A DNA stretch of 64,000 nucleotides from Macrolepiota albuminosa (taxonomy: Eukaryota; Basidiomycota; Agaricomycetes; Agaricales; Agaricaceae). The stretch spans positions 2,059,205 through 2,123,204 of the forward strand of contig JAMWFC010000051.1 of NCBI GenBank assembly GCA_027475525.1, read 5' to 3'. The notes beneath the pieces were generated by a model, which was given only the letters and a program-made list of their open reading frames with translations, ran no database searches and had not been told where the DNA came from. The position numbers were made by a program, and so were the translations under genes. Shown in pieces: positions 35,100 to 45,639 of this stretch. Numbering within the stretch: the first letter of the stretch is position 1; each line of letters starts with the position of its first letter.

Positions 35100-36096
35100 G
35101 ATGACATCTATACCGTCTGTTCCAGTGACCTTAACTCGTCAAGGGTGGTGATGACATCTATACCGTCTGTTCCAGTGACCTTGTTGTTTATGATCATTGT
35201 ACAGCCACCTTCCATGGATTCTAATCCTTTCTCGCAAAAGTGGGCGCATTTAGCCCAGCCTTGTGCGCGAGCACCCCTAATATTGCCGCTATTATCGTCT
35301 ACGAAGTAACACTTGGAAGGATCGAGATGTTAGCCTTTTTCATCGCCTGAAAGACAATAGTCAGAGAAAGGGAGACAAGCAACACAGACCCAAAGCACCA
35401 TTTGATAAAATTCGGCTTCAGGTTTGCATGAGAAATCTTCGAGTTCATAATCACAAAAAACTAGTCCATCTATTAAATCGTCAAGTTTGAGGATACGCAA
35501 AACGCGTTCAGCGTGCTAAAATATATACGAGTCTTGGTTTAATCATAGCATACAATAGGTGAATTACTTGCATACCGGACGATAAGCATTTGTAAGCGCC
35601 CAGACACGAACTTTGGATCTATCGATATCCTCGAAAAGCTTCCGTGTTTTGGGATCAAACTGGATCATGTCTTCAAGAGGTAGAGTACCATCACATTGAC
35701 GATCGAACTCTAGAGGATCTTGTTCGCCTATGAGCACAGTCGCAAAGCCTTAGAAAGAAGCACAAATCATTACCAATAGTGTGGTGTCGTGTTAAACCAC
35801 GAAGAGCAAGGCCATATTGGGTGTAGTATCTCATATGGAGCTCCGAAGCCTCTTCATGACTCAGCCCGAGTCGGACGAAGTAGGCTAGTTAGAGTGAGCG
35901 ACTTGTGCAACAATCGTTAATTGCCACTCGCCGTGTATCCTTTCGCCCATCGCATGGGATATCCTGGAGCTCGCAGAGTAAAGGGTATTATCGATGTCAA
36001 ACCAGACAACGGGACGTTCGTCGACTGATTCACATTATGAGAACATTAAAATAAATCAAAGTTGTAATAAGTACCATGCTCATTGTTAAGTGACAT
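34972..36096 (-). CDS. HAD-superfamily pyrimidine 5'-nucleotidase, Sdt1/Phm8-like
   Basis: Starts MSLNNEH at 36096. An intron leads to the HAD nucleophile motif VVWFDIDNTLY (Asp-x-Asp), then SSRISHAMGERIH. A GC-AG intron (35941-35885) precedes YFVRLGLSHEEASELHMRYY. Later segments are HHTIGEQDPLEFDRQCDG, the motif II region VRVWALTNAYR, HAERVLRILKLDDLIDGLVF, the Lys motif in CKPEAEFYQMV, and the acidic motif III CYFVDDNSGNIRGARAQGW. The C-terminus is TTLDELRGVWPEIFKD. This is the fungal Sdt1/Phm8 group, dephosphorylating UMP/CMP or related nucleotides and lysophosphatidate. The 3' exon carries both a 77-bp and a 50-bp duplication; collapsing both gives the clean C-terminus quoted. Confidence 0.88.
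35082..35181. repeat. 50-bp tandem duplication overlapping a 77-bp one
   Basis: Units 35082-35131 and 35132-35181 are identical (period 50). The first 18 bp belong to the end of the preceding 77-bp unit. Collapsing it keeps the nucleotidase frame. It is the only adjacent duplication seen with a period other than 77. Confidence 0.9.
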
Positions 36097-36353
36097 GGCG
36101 GTAAAGGAACCCTTGAACCCCAATCCGGAGTCCCTGATAATGATTCGAACCTTATCTAGTCTAATCTAATCTAAGCAGCGGCCCTTCGCGCGGCATTTTC
36201 GGCACCTGCCGATGTACTGTGTAGCTGTCAAGCCACCCGGATCGCCTGAAAGTAGAACCCGCACATATTATAGGCATCGGCCTCGACGACCTCAAGACCA
36301 AGGTATGACCGTTCGCTATATGACTTTATCAATCTGTGTTGACCTCTGCACAG
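36097..36353. promoter_or_regulatory. Shared divergent promoter, HAD nucleotidase / RPL6
   Basis: 257 bp between opposing starts. A short TCTAATCTAATCTAA run lies at 36160-36173. The proximal part ahead of the ribosomal gene contains a CTATATGACTT element and an intron-like stretch (GTATGACC ... CACAG) directly before the ATG, so RPL6 may have a 5'-UTR intron. Confidence 0.4.
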
Positions 36354-37040
36354 ATGGCCAGAACCACTTCCAAAAAGCCTGAGGCCCCCGCCACCGAAAC
36401 CGTCGAGAAGACGATTGGTGGTGACAAGAATGGTGGCAAGCGTTTAGTCCCCACCGTCAAGGCCTCCCGCTACTATCCCGCAGAAGACGTCCGCATTCCC
36501 AAGAAGTCTCGTAAATCCCCCAAACCCGCTTCACTCCGCTCCACTATCACTCCCGGCACTGTTTTGATCCTTTTGGCTGGTCGTTTCCGTGGGAAGAGGG
36601 TTGTCTTCTTGAAACAGTTGGAGAGTGGACTCCTTCTGGTGACTGGTCCCTACAAGATCAACGGTGTTCCTTTACGCCGCGTTAACCAAGCCTACGTCAT
36701 TGCGACCTCGACTAAACTTGAACTTGAGGGGCTTGTCGTTCGTATAACATTCTCAAGCCTAGGAAATACCTAATATTTCGTGTTTCAGGTTGACGAAAAA
36801 ATCAATGATGCCTACTTCGCCAAAGCCGCTGTCAAGGGCTCACGATCAGCAGAGGAGGAGTTCTTTGAGGATGGCAAGCCAAAGGCCAAGGAGCCTCTCC
36901 CCGCATCGAGGTCTGCTGACCAGAAGGAGGTCGATAAGGCAGTCCTTGCTGCTGTCAAGAAGACTGAAAACCTCTCCAAGTACCTCAAGTCGAGCTGGGG
37001 TCTGTCGAAGGGCCAGTACCCGCATCAGCTGGTCTTCTGA
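36354..37040 (+). CDS. RPL6: 60S ribosomal protein eL6
   Basis: Two exons (36354-36737 and 36789-37040) give 211 residues. It shows the eL6 core: [78 protein letters not shown], and the C-terminal [18 protein letters not shown]. The Lys/Ala-rich N-terminal extension is typical. It is a structural protein of the large cytosolic ribosomal subunit. The codon use is C-ending and biased, as expected for high expression. No duplication falls inside. Confidence 0.97.
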
Positions 37041-37172
37041 GTGGGAGTCGTCGGGAGGGTTACTTATGCTTAGGAGTATGCTATGATCATGAAATTTGCC
37101 ATCTTTCGTCCTCTGCGACAGCATAATTCAGAACGGTGTACGGCCAAAGTCGTGGAAATATAAGACGAGACT

Positions 37173-37326
37173 ATAGTTAGACAAATTCAGATATCAAGTC
37201 CGAGAAAAGTCTTCACTTCTCAATGCAGTCGGACTATCTGTGCACGTGAATAGTTAGACAAATTCAGATATCAAGTCCGAGAAAAGTCTTCACTTCTCAA
37301 TGCAGTCGGACTATCTGTGCACGTGA
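37173..37326. repeat. 77-bp tandem duplication (probable assembly artefact)
   Basis: Units 37173-37249 and 37250-37326, in the short RPL6-COX18 intergenic gap, which is therefore probably about 227 bp in reality. Confidence 0.95.
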
Positions 37327-37344
37327 ATTAGATATCCTTTTGGC

Positions 37345-38564
37345 ATGTTAGTTTTACGACGCGTACCACTTCGACCTGGACCGCGCAATTTCAATGGTCT
37401 CCGGAACACCCAGCCAATCGACGATTCTTTCTTCAGAACCTATGTAACGAATTCCTAGACTTGGCTGTTGCTTTGCCAATACCCCCGAACTCCCTGCCTA
37501 CTCTACTACCATAATATTAACAACAGTGGTAGCTCGGTTTGCTCTGCTTCCATTTTCAGTATGGGTATGTATTCCCTCAACTTCAATATTCATTTATTAA
37601 CTGTAGCAGGGTAAAAGACGAGCCGTGAGGATGGAAGAGCATGCCCTTCCAGAACTCGAAAAAATGAAGCCACAGGTGTATAACAGGGTAAAAGACGAGC
37701 CGTGAGGATGGAAGAGCATGCCCTTCCAGAACTCGAAAAAATGAAGCCACAGGTGTATAATCACGTCTTCGAAACAATGAAAAGTCAGCGTATTCGTGGT
37801 GACAAGGAATTCCTCAAAAATTACCATAGGAACGTTCGATAGAGATGGTCAGCAAAAGTTTCTGCTCGAGTGTTTACCAAGGCTCACTCATTGTTCCTTA
37901 GTTGACGAAAATTCGAAAAGACCTATTTAAAAAATACAGATGCTCACCCATACCTTCTATGGTCGTCCCAGCCATTGCACAACTTCCTGTTTTTGTGCTT
38001 GGTACAGTTATGCTCCAGAGGCTTTCAGTCGCGCCCACGCCGTTTGATTCAGAATCGTTCCTTACCCTGACAACACTGATGCATCCGGATGCGACGTTAA
38101 CGCTGCCCGTCGTTCTCGGCATGCTTACCATGGCAAACGTAGAGTCCAGTAACTGGCTCATGAACGCGGCTGAACGGGAACGGGTGCGCAGAATCGAGGA
38201 ACATAATGCGAAGGTCATAGCACAAGGCGATCAGCCGAAAATTAGACCTAAATCAGTGATCAAATCTGTATTGCGAATTCTGTCTGTTGCCCGTATTGTT
38301 ATCTGTGCTATGATGCCTGGAGTAAGTGAGGATCCACTACATAATTTGTTACCCTTTCTCATTGTGAGTTTTCAGAGCGTCGCTATCTATTGGGTGACTT
38401 CGGCAGCCTTTGGTCTGTTGCAGACATGGTTCTTTGACTGGCAGGACATTCGTCGAAGACGACGGAAAGGAGCTACTCTCATGCCGCCTCCTATACCTGG
38501 ACAGTCAATAAAACCGACACAACCACGTCCACTGGGGCCAAACTTGATAAAGAAACGGAAATGA
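37345..38564 (+). CDS. COX18: Mitochondrial inner-membrane insertase Cox18 (Oxa1/YidC family)
   Basis: The start is tentative (ATG 37345). The N-terminal exon contains EFLDLAVALPIPP and YSTTIILTTVVARFALLPFS, the first TM of the Oxa1 core, but these lie in two frames, so one base near 37495 may be missing. The next exon begins with KRRAVRMEEHALPELEKMKP, the matrix loop; removing one copy of the 77-bp duplication 37607-37760 joins it cleanly to VYNHVFETMKSQRIRGDKEF. Then come LTKIRKDLFKKYRCSPIPSM, the TM PAIAQLPVFVLGTVML, and after an intron SVAIYWVTSAAFGLLQTWFF. The basic tail ends at 38564. Cox18 inserts the C-terminal part of cytochrome oxidase subunit 2. The short loop and absence of a long coiled tail favour Cox18 over Oxa1. 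Confidence 0.82.
37607..37760. repeat. 77-bp tandem duplication (probable assembly artefact)
   Basis: Units 37607-37683 and 37684-37760, in the COX18 matrix-loop exon; clean frame after removal. Confidence 0.97.
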
Positions 38565-38919
38565 TCGGTCGATGGCTAGTACGTGAGTGCTTTTCTTTTC
38601 TTTTGCATTCTTGTCTCGTGTGGAATGACAATAAAAAGTGGTGTGAAGGATCCGCCCATAGATGGCAGGAACCTGTTGAACCTTTCTTGATCTAATATGA
38701 CCGCTTGATTACCATCTCATAAGACTTGCATTTCAACCAGCTTACATTCGACATTGTAGGCTTCTCATTAATCAGGACACTATCGCAGATAGTATACCAG
38801 ACAGATATTGTTGGACCTAACCACCAAACTATCGTACCCACATAAATACGAGTCAAGCAAGATATGATAAGTAGAAAAACTGATACAAGGATGTAAATAA
38901 TCGTGAAGCGTTAAAATGT
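38565..38919. other. Convergent 3' intergenic region, COX18 / CENP-A
   Basis: 355 bp of AT-rich sequence between two convergent stops. No frame of note; it probably carries both 3' UTRs. Confidence 0.4.
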
Positions 38920-39639
38920 TCATGCAAGGCCACCCCAAGGTCCCCGTATTCGTCGTGCGAGCTGAATGTCGCGGGTCATGATCGTCACTCTCTTTGCATG
39001 GATGGCACACAGGTTCCTAACAAGGACAGACACATTGTCAATCCGATGCACCAAGGAGGGATTATTTCAAGGGCAACGCACGCGTCTTCGAATAAATGTA
39101 CAAGAAAAGCCTCTGTTGCCTCCTGCAACGCCAATATTGCAGAGCTCTGCCACCGCAGGCCCGAAGTAGAATAATCATTCTCGTCTGTGGTCATGTCCAA
39201 CGCGATTTCGCGAACCTAATCAAACACGGTCATCTTTGCATACCAAAACAAGAAAGGAAAAAAGAAAAACGCACAACGCGAGAGAACGGCAGCCGGTTTA
39301 TAAGTAGGTCTGTGCTTTTTTGGTATTTTCTTATTTCGCGCAAAGCTACTGTCCCGGGGCGGAAGCGATGGGGCTTTTTGGGGGGAGGACCAGCTCCTGT
39401 AGGACGACGCTTTTTCAGTCTCCCATGCCACGTCGTTCATAGCGTTGCGTACCTTGCCGAACGGCAGCAGAGGCAGGGCCAGCCGTTGAGGGCCGCGGAG
39501 GTCGGGCACCGGTACTCTTCCGCGCTGTGAGCTTGGTCCGCTTTGCTGCGGGGGTGGGGGGATCTGAGCCTGTGCCTGTGTGGGGCGCTTTTCGTTTGGA
39601 CGAGCCCGAGGGGCCGTTTCGTTGGACAGTCTGAGCCAT
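38920..39639 (-). CDS. CSE4: Centromeric histone H3 variant CENP-A
   Basis: Four exons (39639-39453, 39396-39275, 39215-39082, 39016-38920) give 179 residues. The divergent N-terminal tail ([20 protein letters not shown]) keeps an ARKSTG core. The histone fold follows: [32 protein letters not shown], then VREIALDM. Loop 1 ([17 protein letters not shown]) is about six residues longer than in canonical H3 and carries the CENP-A-type Trp. The alpha2 helix [20 protein letters not shown] has the CENP-A-typical AFLVHLFED. The end [17 protein letters not shown] is extended. It marks centromeric nucleosomes and is the base of the kinetochore. It is divergent from the Gfd2-like gene (192 bp). There is no duplication inside, and all junctions are in phase. 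Confidence 0.95.
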
Positions 39640-39831
39640 TGCAGGCAGATAGATAACTCCTAAGAGAGAATCAATTCGAACTTGTTTGGTTCAGGAGCTA
39701 TCGCGATACAGACGCGGTCCGTCCGTGAGAATCTTGTCACGCTGATTTCTTTGCCACACGAAGCGCCTAGTTATATAAATCAGAAGAGAGAATGGCGCGT
39801 TGTCTTTTACCCTGCCTGAGAGCTTGTTGAA

Positions 39832-41637
39832 ATGGTCAAGGACGTTCCTATTATCACTGGATACTACAGGTACACTGATATCTGGTTTGAATGGTAAATG
39901 TCTATCTGCCCACCCCGCACAATCAAAGGGTTCTGAATCTCACGCTGTACAGGAGCTCAGCGCTCCCGAATCCAGAAGATGCAGGGCCTTTGAAAGCTAT
40001 GCTTGGTTGGTTGCTGGGTGATCCGTCCGATGCTCAGCGCTCCCGAATCCAGAAGATGCAGGGCCTTTGAAAGCTATGCTTGGTTGGTTGCTGGGTGATC
40101 CGTCCGATCTCTAGGATCTGATTGAATATTCTGGCCAGCCCATGATTCCATCACCCATCCTGATCATCCACTCCATGTAGAGGCGTTCATGGCGTGCAGA
40201 TGTACTTGGGTTTGTGGACAACGTGGTTCTCTTTATTATTATGAATAATGCTTGTTAGGAACGTTGAATACGACTGGAGAGTCGCGTCTCCTGTTTTCGT
40301 CTGCCCAGGTCGACTATGTCAGGTATTGGCTCCATGCAATGCAACTTACGAAAGAAATCATTCCTCTCCCATATTCTGATTGTCTCTTGACGGAATCGGA
40401 CCTTCGCACTGTGACAAAGGTGGTTTACGCTAACGGAAGCGCCTTGCGTGGTGCCGTCAAGGTACAACGGAATCGGACCTTCGCACTGTGACAAAGGTGG
40501 TTTACGCTAACGGAAGCGCCTTGCGTGGTGCCGTCAAGGTACATACACACACACTGGCTAAAATCCCTTTCTGACGTCCGTATAGCAAATTGACAAGAAT
40601 AACAAACGTCTCAAAGGTTCATCTCTAGGCCCCGCGCTGACATCGCGTCGAGAGATATTCGAACGCGTGCGACATACTGGGCCGAGAAAAAAGGCGTCTG
40701 GTGTGCGATCGACTTTGAAGCCTGGGAGTACGATCACAGCGTTATCACCGAGTTTGGGTGGCGTCTAGTCGGGTGGAAAGACGGCCAAGAACATCGAAAA
40801 GCCAACCACGTCATCATCGACGAACACCAGAAATATCGAAACTCGAAATACGTCCCAGAGCATCGCTATGTGCGTAAACGTAATGAATACTTAGGGGGCA
40901 ATCTGGCTCGGGCCGCTGACACTGTGGCGTTGACAGGATTACGGGTTCGGGGAAAGTCAGTATGTCAAGAAATCTGTGTTCCCCAAGATGGTCAGCGACT
41001 TTCTTGGCGAGTTGGGTGGATACGGGCCGGTGTTTCTTGTCTTTCACGATAACAGCCAAGACATCAAGTATGTCCCCCCCGCGTCCGCTTGGGTGGATAC
41101 GGGCCGGTGTTTCTTGTCTTTCACGATAACAGCCAAGACATCAAGTATGTCCCCCCCGCGTCCGCGACTTTGGGTGAAAAGATTGCTAATTTTTGGCGGG
41201 AGGTACTTGAAGTCCATAGGTGCGCCTCTGGAAGGATTGACATATGTCAATTTTACCCTTCCTCTTGCCATACCCCACAACGGGCCTTTTGTCGTCGATA
41301 CGTCGGATCTCTTCGCGGCTCTCGAAGGGGCAACGGACCGCAAGGCTCTTGGACGAGTGTGCGTTCACCTACAGATACCGACGAGGAACCTGCACAACGC
41401 GGGGAACGATGCGCATGTGAGTGACGTGTAAGTCATGGTTTGTCGATGCTGATGTGAATGGAGTAGTACACACTCGAAGCGTTGATCTCAATGGCCGAGG
41501 GAGACCCGGTGGATATCCAAAGAGAAAAGAGATGGCCAAACTGTACAAGTCAGGGAGTCAAGGTCGAATTCAAGGAGGAGGATAGTGATTATTCGGATGA
41601 TGACTTTGGGCCCAACACTATGAATATCGTCGAGTAG
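39832..41637 (+). CDS. Gfd2/YDR514C-like nuclease-fold protein (RNase H-like)
   Basis: The model starts at MVKDVPIITGYYR (39832). N-terminal exons include DYVRYWLHAMQLTKEIIPLP and SDLRTVTKVVYANGSALRGA. The catalytic-looking region is VWCAIDFEAWEYDHSVITEF (Asp and Glu in DFE), then GWRLVGWKDGQEHRKANHVI, YGFGESQYVKKSVFPKMVSD and FLGELGGYGPVFLVFHDNSQ, with a late Asp. This is the arrangement of the fungal Gfd2/YDR514C C-terminal domain, related to DEDD exonucleases. The acidic tail (KEEDSDYSDDDFGPN) ends at 41637. Three 77-bp duplications (39955, 40390, 41012) fall in it. The last restores frame cleanly when collapsed; after collapsing the first an in-frame TAG remains near 40109, so the 5' model is unsure. 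Confidence 0.68.
39955..40108. repeat. 77-bp tandem duplication (probable assembly artefact)
   Basis: Units 39955-40031 and 40032-40108, in the second exon of the Gfd2-like gene. Confidence 0.95.
40390..40543. repeat. 77-bp tandem duplication (probable assembly artefact)
   Basis: Units 40390-40466 and 40467-40543, at the SALRGAVK exon end and donor of the Gfd2-like gene. Confidence 0.95.
41012..41165. repeat. 77-bp tandem duplication (probable assembly artefact)
   Basis: Units 41012-41088 and 41089-41165, in the GELGGYGPVFLVFHDNSQ exon; clean frame after removal. Confidence 0.97.
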
Positions 41638-41804
41638 GGAGGCAGAAGCAAAATGTAATTTACGGTATCATTGTCATCTTTGCGGATAGTGATTGTCAAC
41701 ACGTCGAATAGAGCCAAAACAAAAGTGTAACATTAGATGTATGTCGGGCCAACACTTAAATACCGTCGAACAGAGAGCCAAAACGAAAATGTATCCAGCC
41801 AACG

Positions 41805-43480
41805 TTAATTCTTCCCTGCCTTTTTAGGGACCTTGTCATCTTCGCCGTCATCCTCGTCATCGGAGCGAATATCGTTTACTTCTTCCTCAAAAAGAGCTCT
41901 AGAAAGCACGTGTCATCTTCGCCGTCATCCTCGTCATCGGAGCGAATATCGTTTACTTCTTCCTCAAAAAGAGCTCTAGAAAGCACGTGAGTCGCTAAAT
42001 GAATGCTATCGACAAAGGGAAAGAGACGACCTTTTGAGGATACGTAACATCAACATGTACCAGAACAAGTTGAGAATTGCAATAGCAATAACGGAGTAAA
42101 GACCTGATACTGCATCCACCATGGGAAGTAAACGCCCCTTGAAGCATCCCAGGTCTTGGATGATTCACTGCGAAAATGTCAGGGCGAATTGCTGAATGCG
42201 GGAAATACATACGGCATCATGGGAATTTCGTCCCAAACGGACCACAGAATTCTAAAGTTGAGCCAGTGTCGGAAGTACCTGGACCGAATGAATGAACCGC
42301 AGTCGATTCGGATTGATTGGCACTTACGACCAAACAACCAAAAAGACGACAAAAGCAAAGACCTTTGCTCTGTTCCATTGGATATAGTTTAATATTTTTG
42401 AAAACTGTTTGATTCAGTAGGGACAAGAAAAGGAAAAAGGCGGGCTCACAGCCAAAAACGAGTCGGGTATATCCATGCTCATGTATACGGCGTTGCCAAT
42501 AAGAGTCATGTTCATAAGGTAGCTCCAGCTGGGAAAGATGAGCAAAGACTGAAGCAAGAAGATGGATGTACATACCCGACGAGCCAAAGAGTGACTATAT
42601 GGTGTGCGACGAGTTCTGTATAGTCCTTGCGGGGCTTTTCGAGGCCAAGGACGAGAACAATGAGCTGTTGAAGCCAGTAGGCCATTTGCATGAGGTAGTA
42701 TCGCTTGAGTTCAGGTTTCATGTCCCAGTGGGGGTAGTCTGGGGAAGAGTGAACTCTGGCAGTACTGCGAGAGATGGAGGGACAGACCTATCCAGAAATA
42801 CTTGGTCTGGTACCAGTATGTGGGGAGCTGAGTCATGATACGCTGTGGGGGGTGAGAAACGGGTAGAGGGAAAAAGAAGGAGAATCACATAGCCCCAAGC
42901 ACCAAAGAAGCCGAAATAGATGAGGGCGTAGCCTTGCTCGCCAAACCTCTCAATCTTGCCGCTCTTTCTGAGGCCAAAGTACTTGGCGACGGGCTTGCAG
43001 ATTCGGAGGACGATGATTTGGCGGACGAGTGAGAAGAAGACGACGTTGTAGGCAATGAAAAGAAGGTCGAGATAGGATTTCTGGTAGCGGGGATCATCTG
43101 GGGCAGAGTCGGGGATGCGGCCAGAGATGAGGAAGAAGGGAGCAAAGGGATTGTTCCAGCCAGGAGCGAGGAAGCGGGCGGTGAAGTGCCAGTTTGCATA
43201 AAGGACGACGGGGATGAGCAGAAGCTTTATGGCGGATGCTGCGGGGAGTCAGTGGGACAGAGGGGGATGTCGAGAGACGCACATGGCTTCGTCGCCCAGC
43301 GGAGATACGGTGAGACGGGACGGGGAGGCCAGACGGGGGACTGGGAGCGGGGCGATGCAGACAAGGGCCTGTGGGACGGTGAGCGAGGACACGGCGGGCA
43401 GAGAGGACGCACGTCTGCGGAAGGAAGGCGCCAGTGAGGTGGTGGTTGGGGTCTTCGCGGCGGACGCGTCGCCGGGACAT
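41805..43480 (-). CDS. LAG1: Ceramide synthase Lag1/Lac1 (TLC domain)
   Basis: Multi-pass ER protein. The N-terminus (MSRRRVRREDPNHHLTGAF) is cytosolic. Downstream are FLAPGWNNPFAPFFLISGR, SYLDLLFIAYNVVFFSLVRQ, RFGEQGYALIYFGFFGAWGY, and the TLC core with RYYLMQMAYWLQQLIVLVLG. The Lag1 motif is complete: RKDYTELVAHHIVTLWLVG, then WSYLMNMTLIGNAVYMSMDI and DSFLAFSKMLNYIQWN, with the catalytic His pair and the downstream Asp residues. The C-terminal tail is acidic (NDIRSDDEDDGEDD), as in yeast Lag1. The enzyme acylates sphingoid bases with long-chain acyl-CoA. Duplications 41834-41987 (tail) and 43457-43610 (start codon) affect it; the second creates two apparent start codons at 43480 and 43557. 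Confidence 0.9.
41834..41987. repeat. 77-bp tandem duplication (probable assembly artefact)
   Basis: Units 41834-41910 and 41911-41987, copying the last intron's acceptor and the acidic tail of LAG1; frame continuous into KVPKKAGKN after removal. Confidence 0.95.
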
Positions 43481-43610
43481 GGTCAGGAAAGAAATCGGAG
43501 AGTCACGTGGTGGACGGGTTGTGGACGAATTGGACGGCGGACGCGTCGCCGGGACATGGTCAGGAAAGAAATCGGAGAGTCACGTGGTGGACGGGTTGTG
43601 GACGAATTGG
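43457..43610. repeat. 77-bp tandem duplication (probable assembly artefact)
   Basis: Units 43457-43533 and 43534-43610, copying the LAG1 start codon and part of the LAG1/REX3 divergent promoter. The true distance between the two starts is probably about 69 bp, not 146. Confidence 0.95.
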
Positions 43611-43626
43611 AGATCACGTGCCTGCA

Positions 43627-45351
43627 ATGTTCCCGTCGCTCGGGCTGTTCTCGTCGCTGGGCTGTCCCGACGGGCGCAGCTGTGGCCGCGTGCCCTGCGT
43701 CTTCTCCCACAGCACCGCCACTGTGTCCCACGTGCTCTCTATCCCCATCGCCCCCGTCGCCCCCGTCGTCGTCCCCGCTGTCCCCGCCAAACGGCCCGCT
43801 GCCTCGCCCGCCCCGCCCGTCCAGCCACCGCGCAAACTCCAGAAACTCGCCCGGCCCGTCCCCGCCGCCCGCCCAGATGTCCCCTCGGGTGTGCCCATTC
43901 TGCGCGCCAGTGCTGCCCAGTCTCGCGTCCCCATCCCAGTCCGCCAGGTCCGTCCGTCCCTCTCTGCCTGTCCTGTCCTCACTGTCCACAGACAATGCTC
44001 AAGACGCTCCACGACCACTTTGTCGTCCTCTATCATTCTCTCCTCCCCGCCCACCCCGCTCTCGCCTCACAGCATGCCCTCAAGCAAGAGGAAGACATCT
44101 ACAACTCCTCCAGCAAGCTGACTTATCGCAATGTAAGCTCGTCCCTTTGCCCCCTGTCCTCTTACCTTGTGTAATCAGGCCGTCATTACGTCCGTTGCTG
44201 CTCTCAAACGCCGCCCCATACCCGATTCTCTCACTCACGATTCTGTCGGCACAGAAGCAGAACTAGCTGCCCGTGTAGAGGCCCGCAAATCTCGCCAATC
44301 CCTCTGCCTCACCCGTGCCCATCTCGAACCGTTTCTCATGTCCAAGGTCGATTTAGAATCCTGGGGATATTTTCTCGACGTGCCAGACGGTCCTGGTGGT
44401 TCCGAACCCAGCCTCGAGGGCAAGGTTGCAAAGTGCGAACGATGTGCACAGCCTTTTCTCGTGAAACGAACAGGCGACGCCGACGAGTGTGTATACCACT
44501 GGGGCAAGCCTTTTACTACCAAAGCTGGCGGTCAGTCCTTGTGTCCATCGCCCAACATCTTTTCTCACTTTTCACAGGCGAGAAAACCCGGATATACAAC
44601 TGCTGTTCTCGCCCAGTCGCCGATGGGGAAGGATGCACCCACGGTCCCCATGTTTTTTACGAAAGCAAACCTCAGGACCTTCATGCACGCCATCCTTTTT
44701 CTTTCCTCAATCCTTCGTCTTCGACAAGCACCACGCTCGACGTCGCCGCCTTGGACTGTGAGATGATCTATACCACTGGTGGTATGCGTGTCGCTCGCGT
44801 TTCAGTTGTTGACGGAGCCGGGAACCACGTTCTAGACGAGTTTGTTCGCATGGACGACGGCGTTGAAATCATGTAAGCATACTTCCAGCATTCTCCTCGT
44901 CACTCACGTCTCCCAGTGACTACATCACACGATTCTCCGGCATCACCCCACAAAATTATGCAACAGCTGTCCTACCCCTTGCCTCCATCCGTAAATCCCT
45001 CGACCAATTCATCAATGCTGATACCATTTTAATTGGCCACGCCCTCGATAATGATTTGAAGACCCTCAGAATCATACACCATAGATGCATAGATACTGTT
45101 GTATTGTTCCCCCATCGCATGGGAGCACCTTACCGCAGGTCGCTCAAAGACTTGTGCGTATCTCTCTCTCTACACGCTTGGCGCCTCATGCATTTTCCAG
45201 AGTACGTGAACACTTGGGTTCCACAATTCAAAACGACTCTGTCACTGGCCATTCTTCCCTCGAGGACGCCGCAGCAACACTTGATCTTGTCAGACACTTT
45301 ATCCTCAATAAACCGCCACCCAAGCCCGGCCCGTCATCCAGTCTACTGTAG
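43627..45351 (+). CDS. REX3: RNA exonuclease Rex3-like (DEDDh)
   Basis: The start MFPSLGLFSSLGCPDGRSCG is followed by RVPCVFSH, a CCCH-like zinc motif typical of Rex3 and REXO1 N-termini. A Pro/Ala-rich linker, then LKTLHDHFVVLYHSLL, a second Cys cluster CERCAQPFLVK, and the exonuclease domain: ALDCEMIYTTGGMRVARVSV (Asp and Glu), DYITRFSGITPQNYA, IGHALDNDLKTLRIIHHRC (Asp) and GHSSLEDAAATLDLV (His and Asp). All DEDDh residues are present. Relatives trim 3' ends of RNase MRP RNA, snoRNAs and U5. Introns are phased, and the coding region itself is free of duplications. It is divergent from LAG1. Confidence 0.9.
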
Positions 45352-45639
45352 TTGTACCATTCGTCAAAGTGATACTATATACCAATACATTGCGTTCAGA
45401 ACAGCGTCACAGATAGTACCTGTGAAGATTCTGAAACCTCCAAAATGATCCCGTCATACCCGTACACTGTGCGCACTGAATTGTTAACAGTTTGCCTGAT
45501 GAGGTAGCGGACGTGTCTTACATCGAGATGTCGCGCTTGGTAGTGTCATGTCCTCCTCTTCGTCTGTCCGGTCGAGGTGCATTGAAGGTGGAGGTTCTCG
45601 AGGGCTGAGAAAGTGGCTTGTTGTTTCAAACTGCATTTG

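Noticed and set aside
36160..36180. Telomere-like TCTAATCTAATCTAA run
   Set aside because: Only three short units, inside a promoter between two housekeeping genes; not a telomere.
36125..36185. Possible tRNA on the minus strand (GGTTCGAATC T-loop-like word)
   Set aside because: The flanking stem has a mismatch, no A/B box pair or anticodon arm is found upstream, and no acceptor stem can be built.
43214..44266. Open frames of 250-350 codons overlapping LAG1 and REX3 5' ends
   Set aside because: Arg/Pro-rich low-complexity translations of GC-rich DNA, in the wrong frame or strand for the recognised genes.
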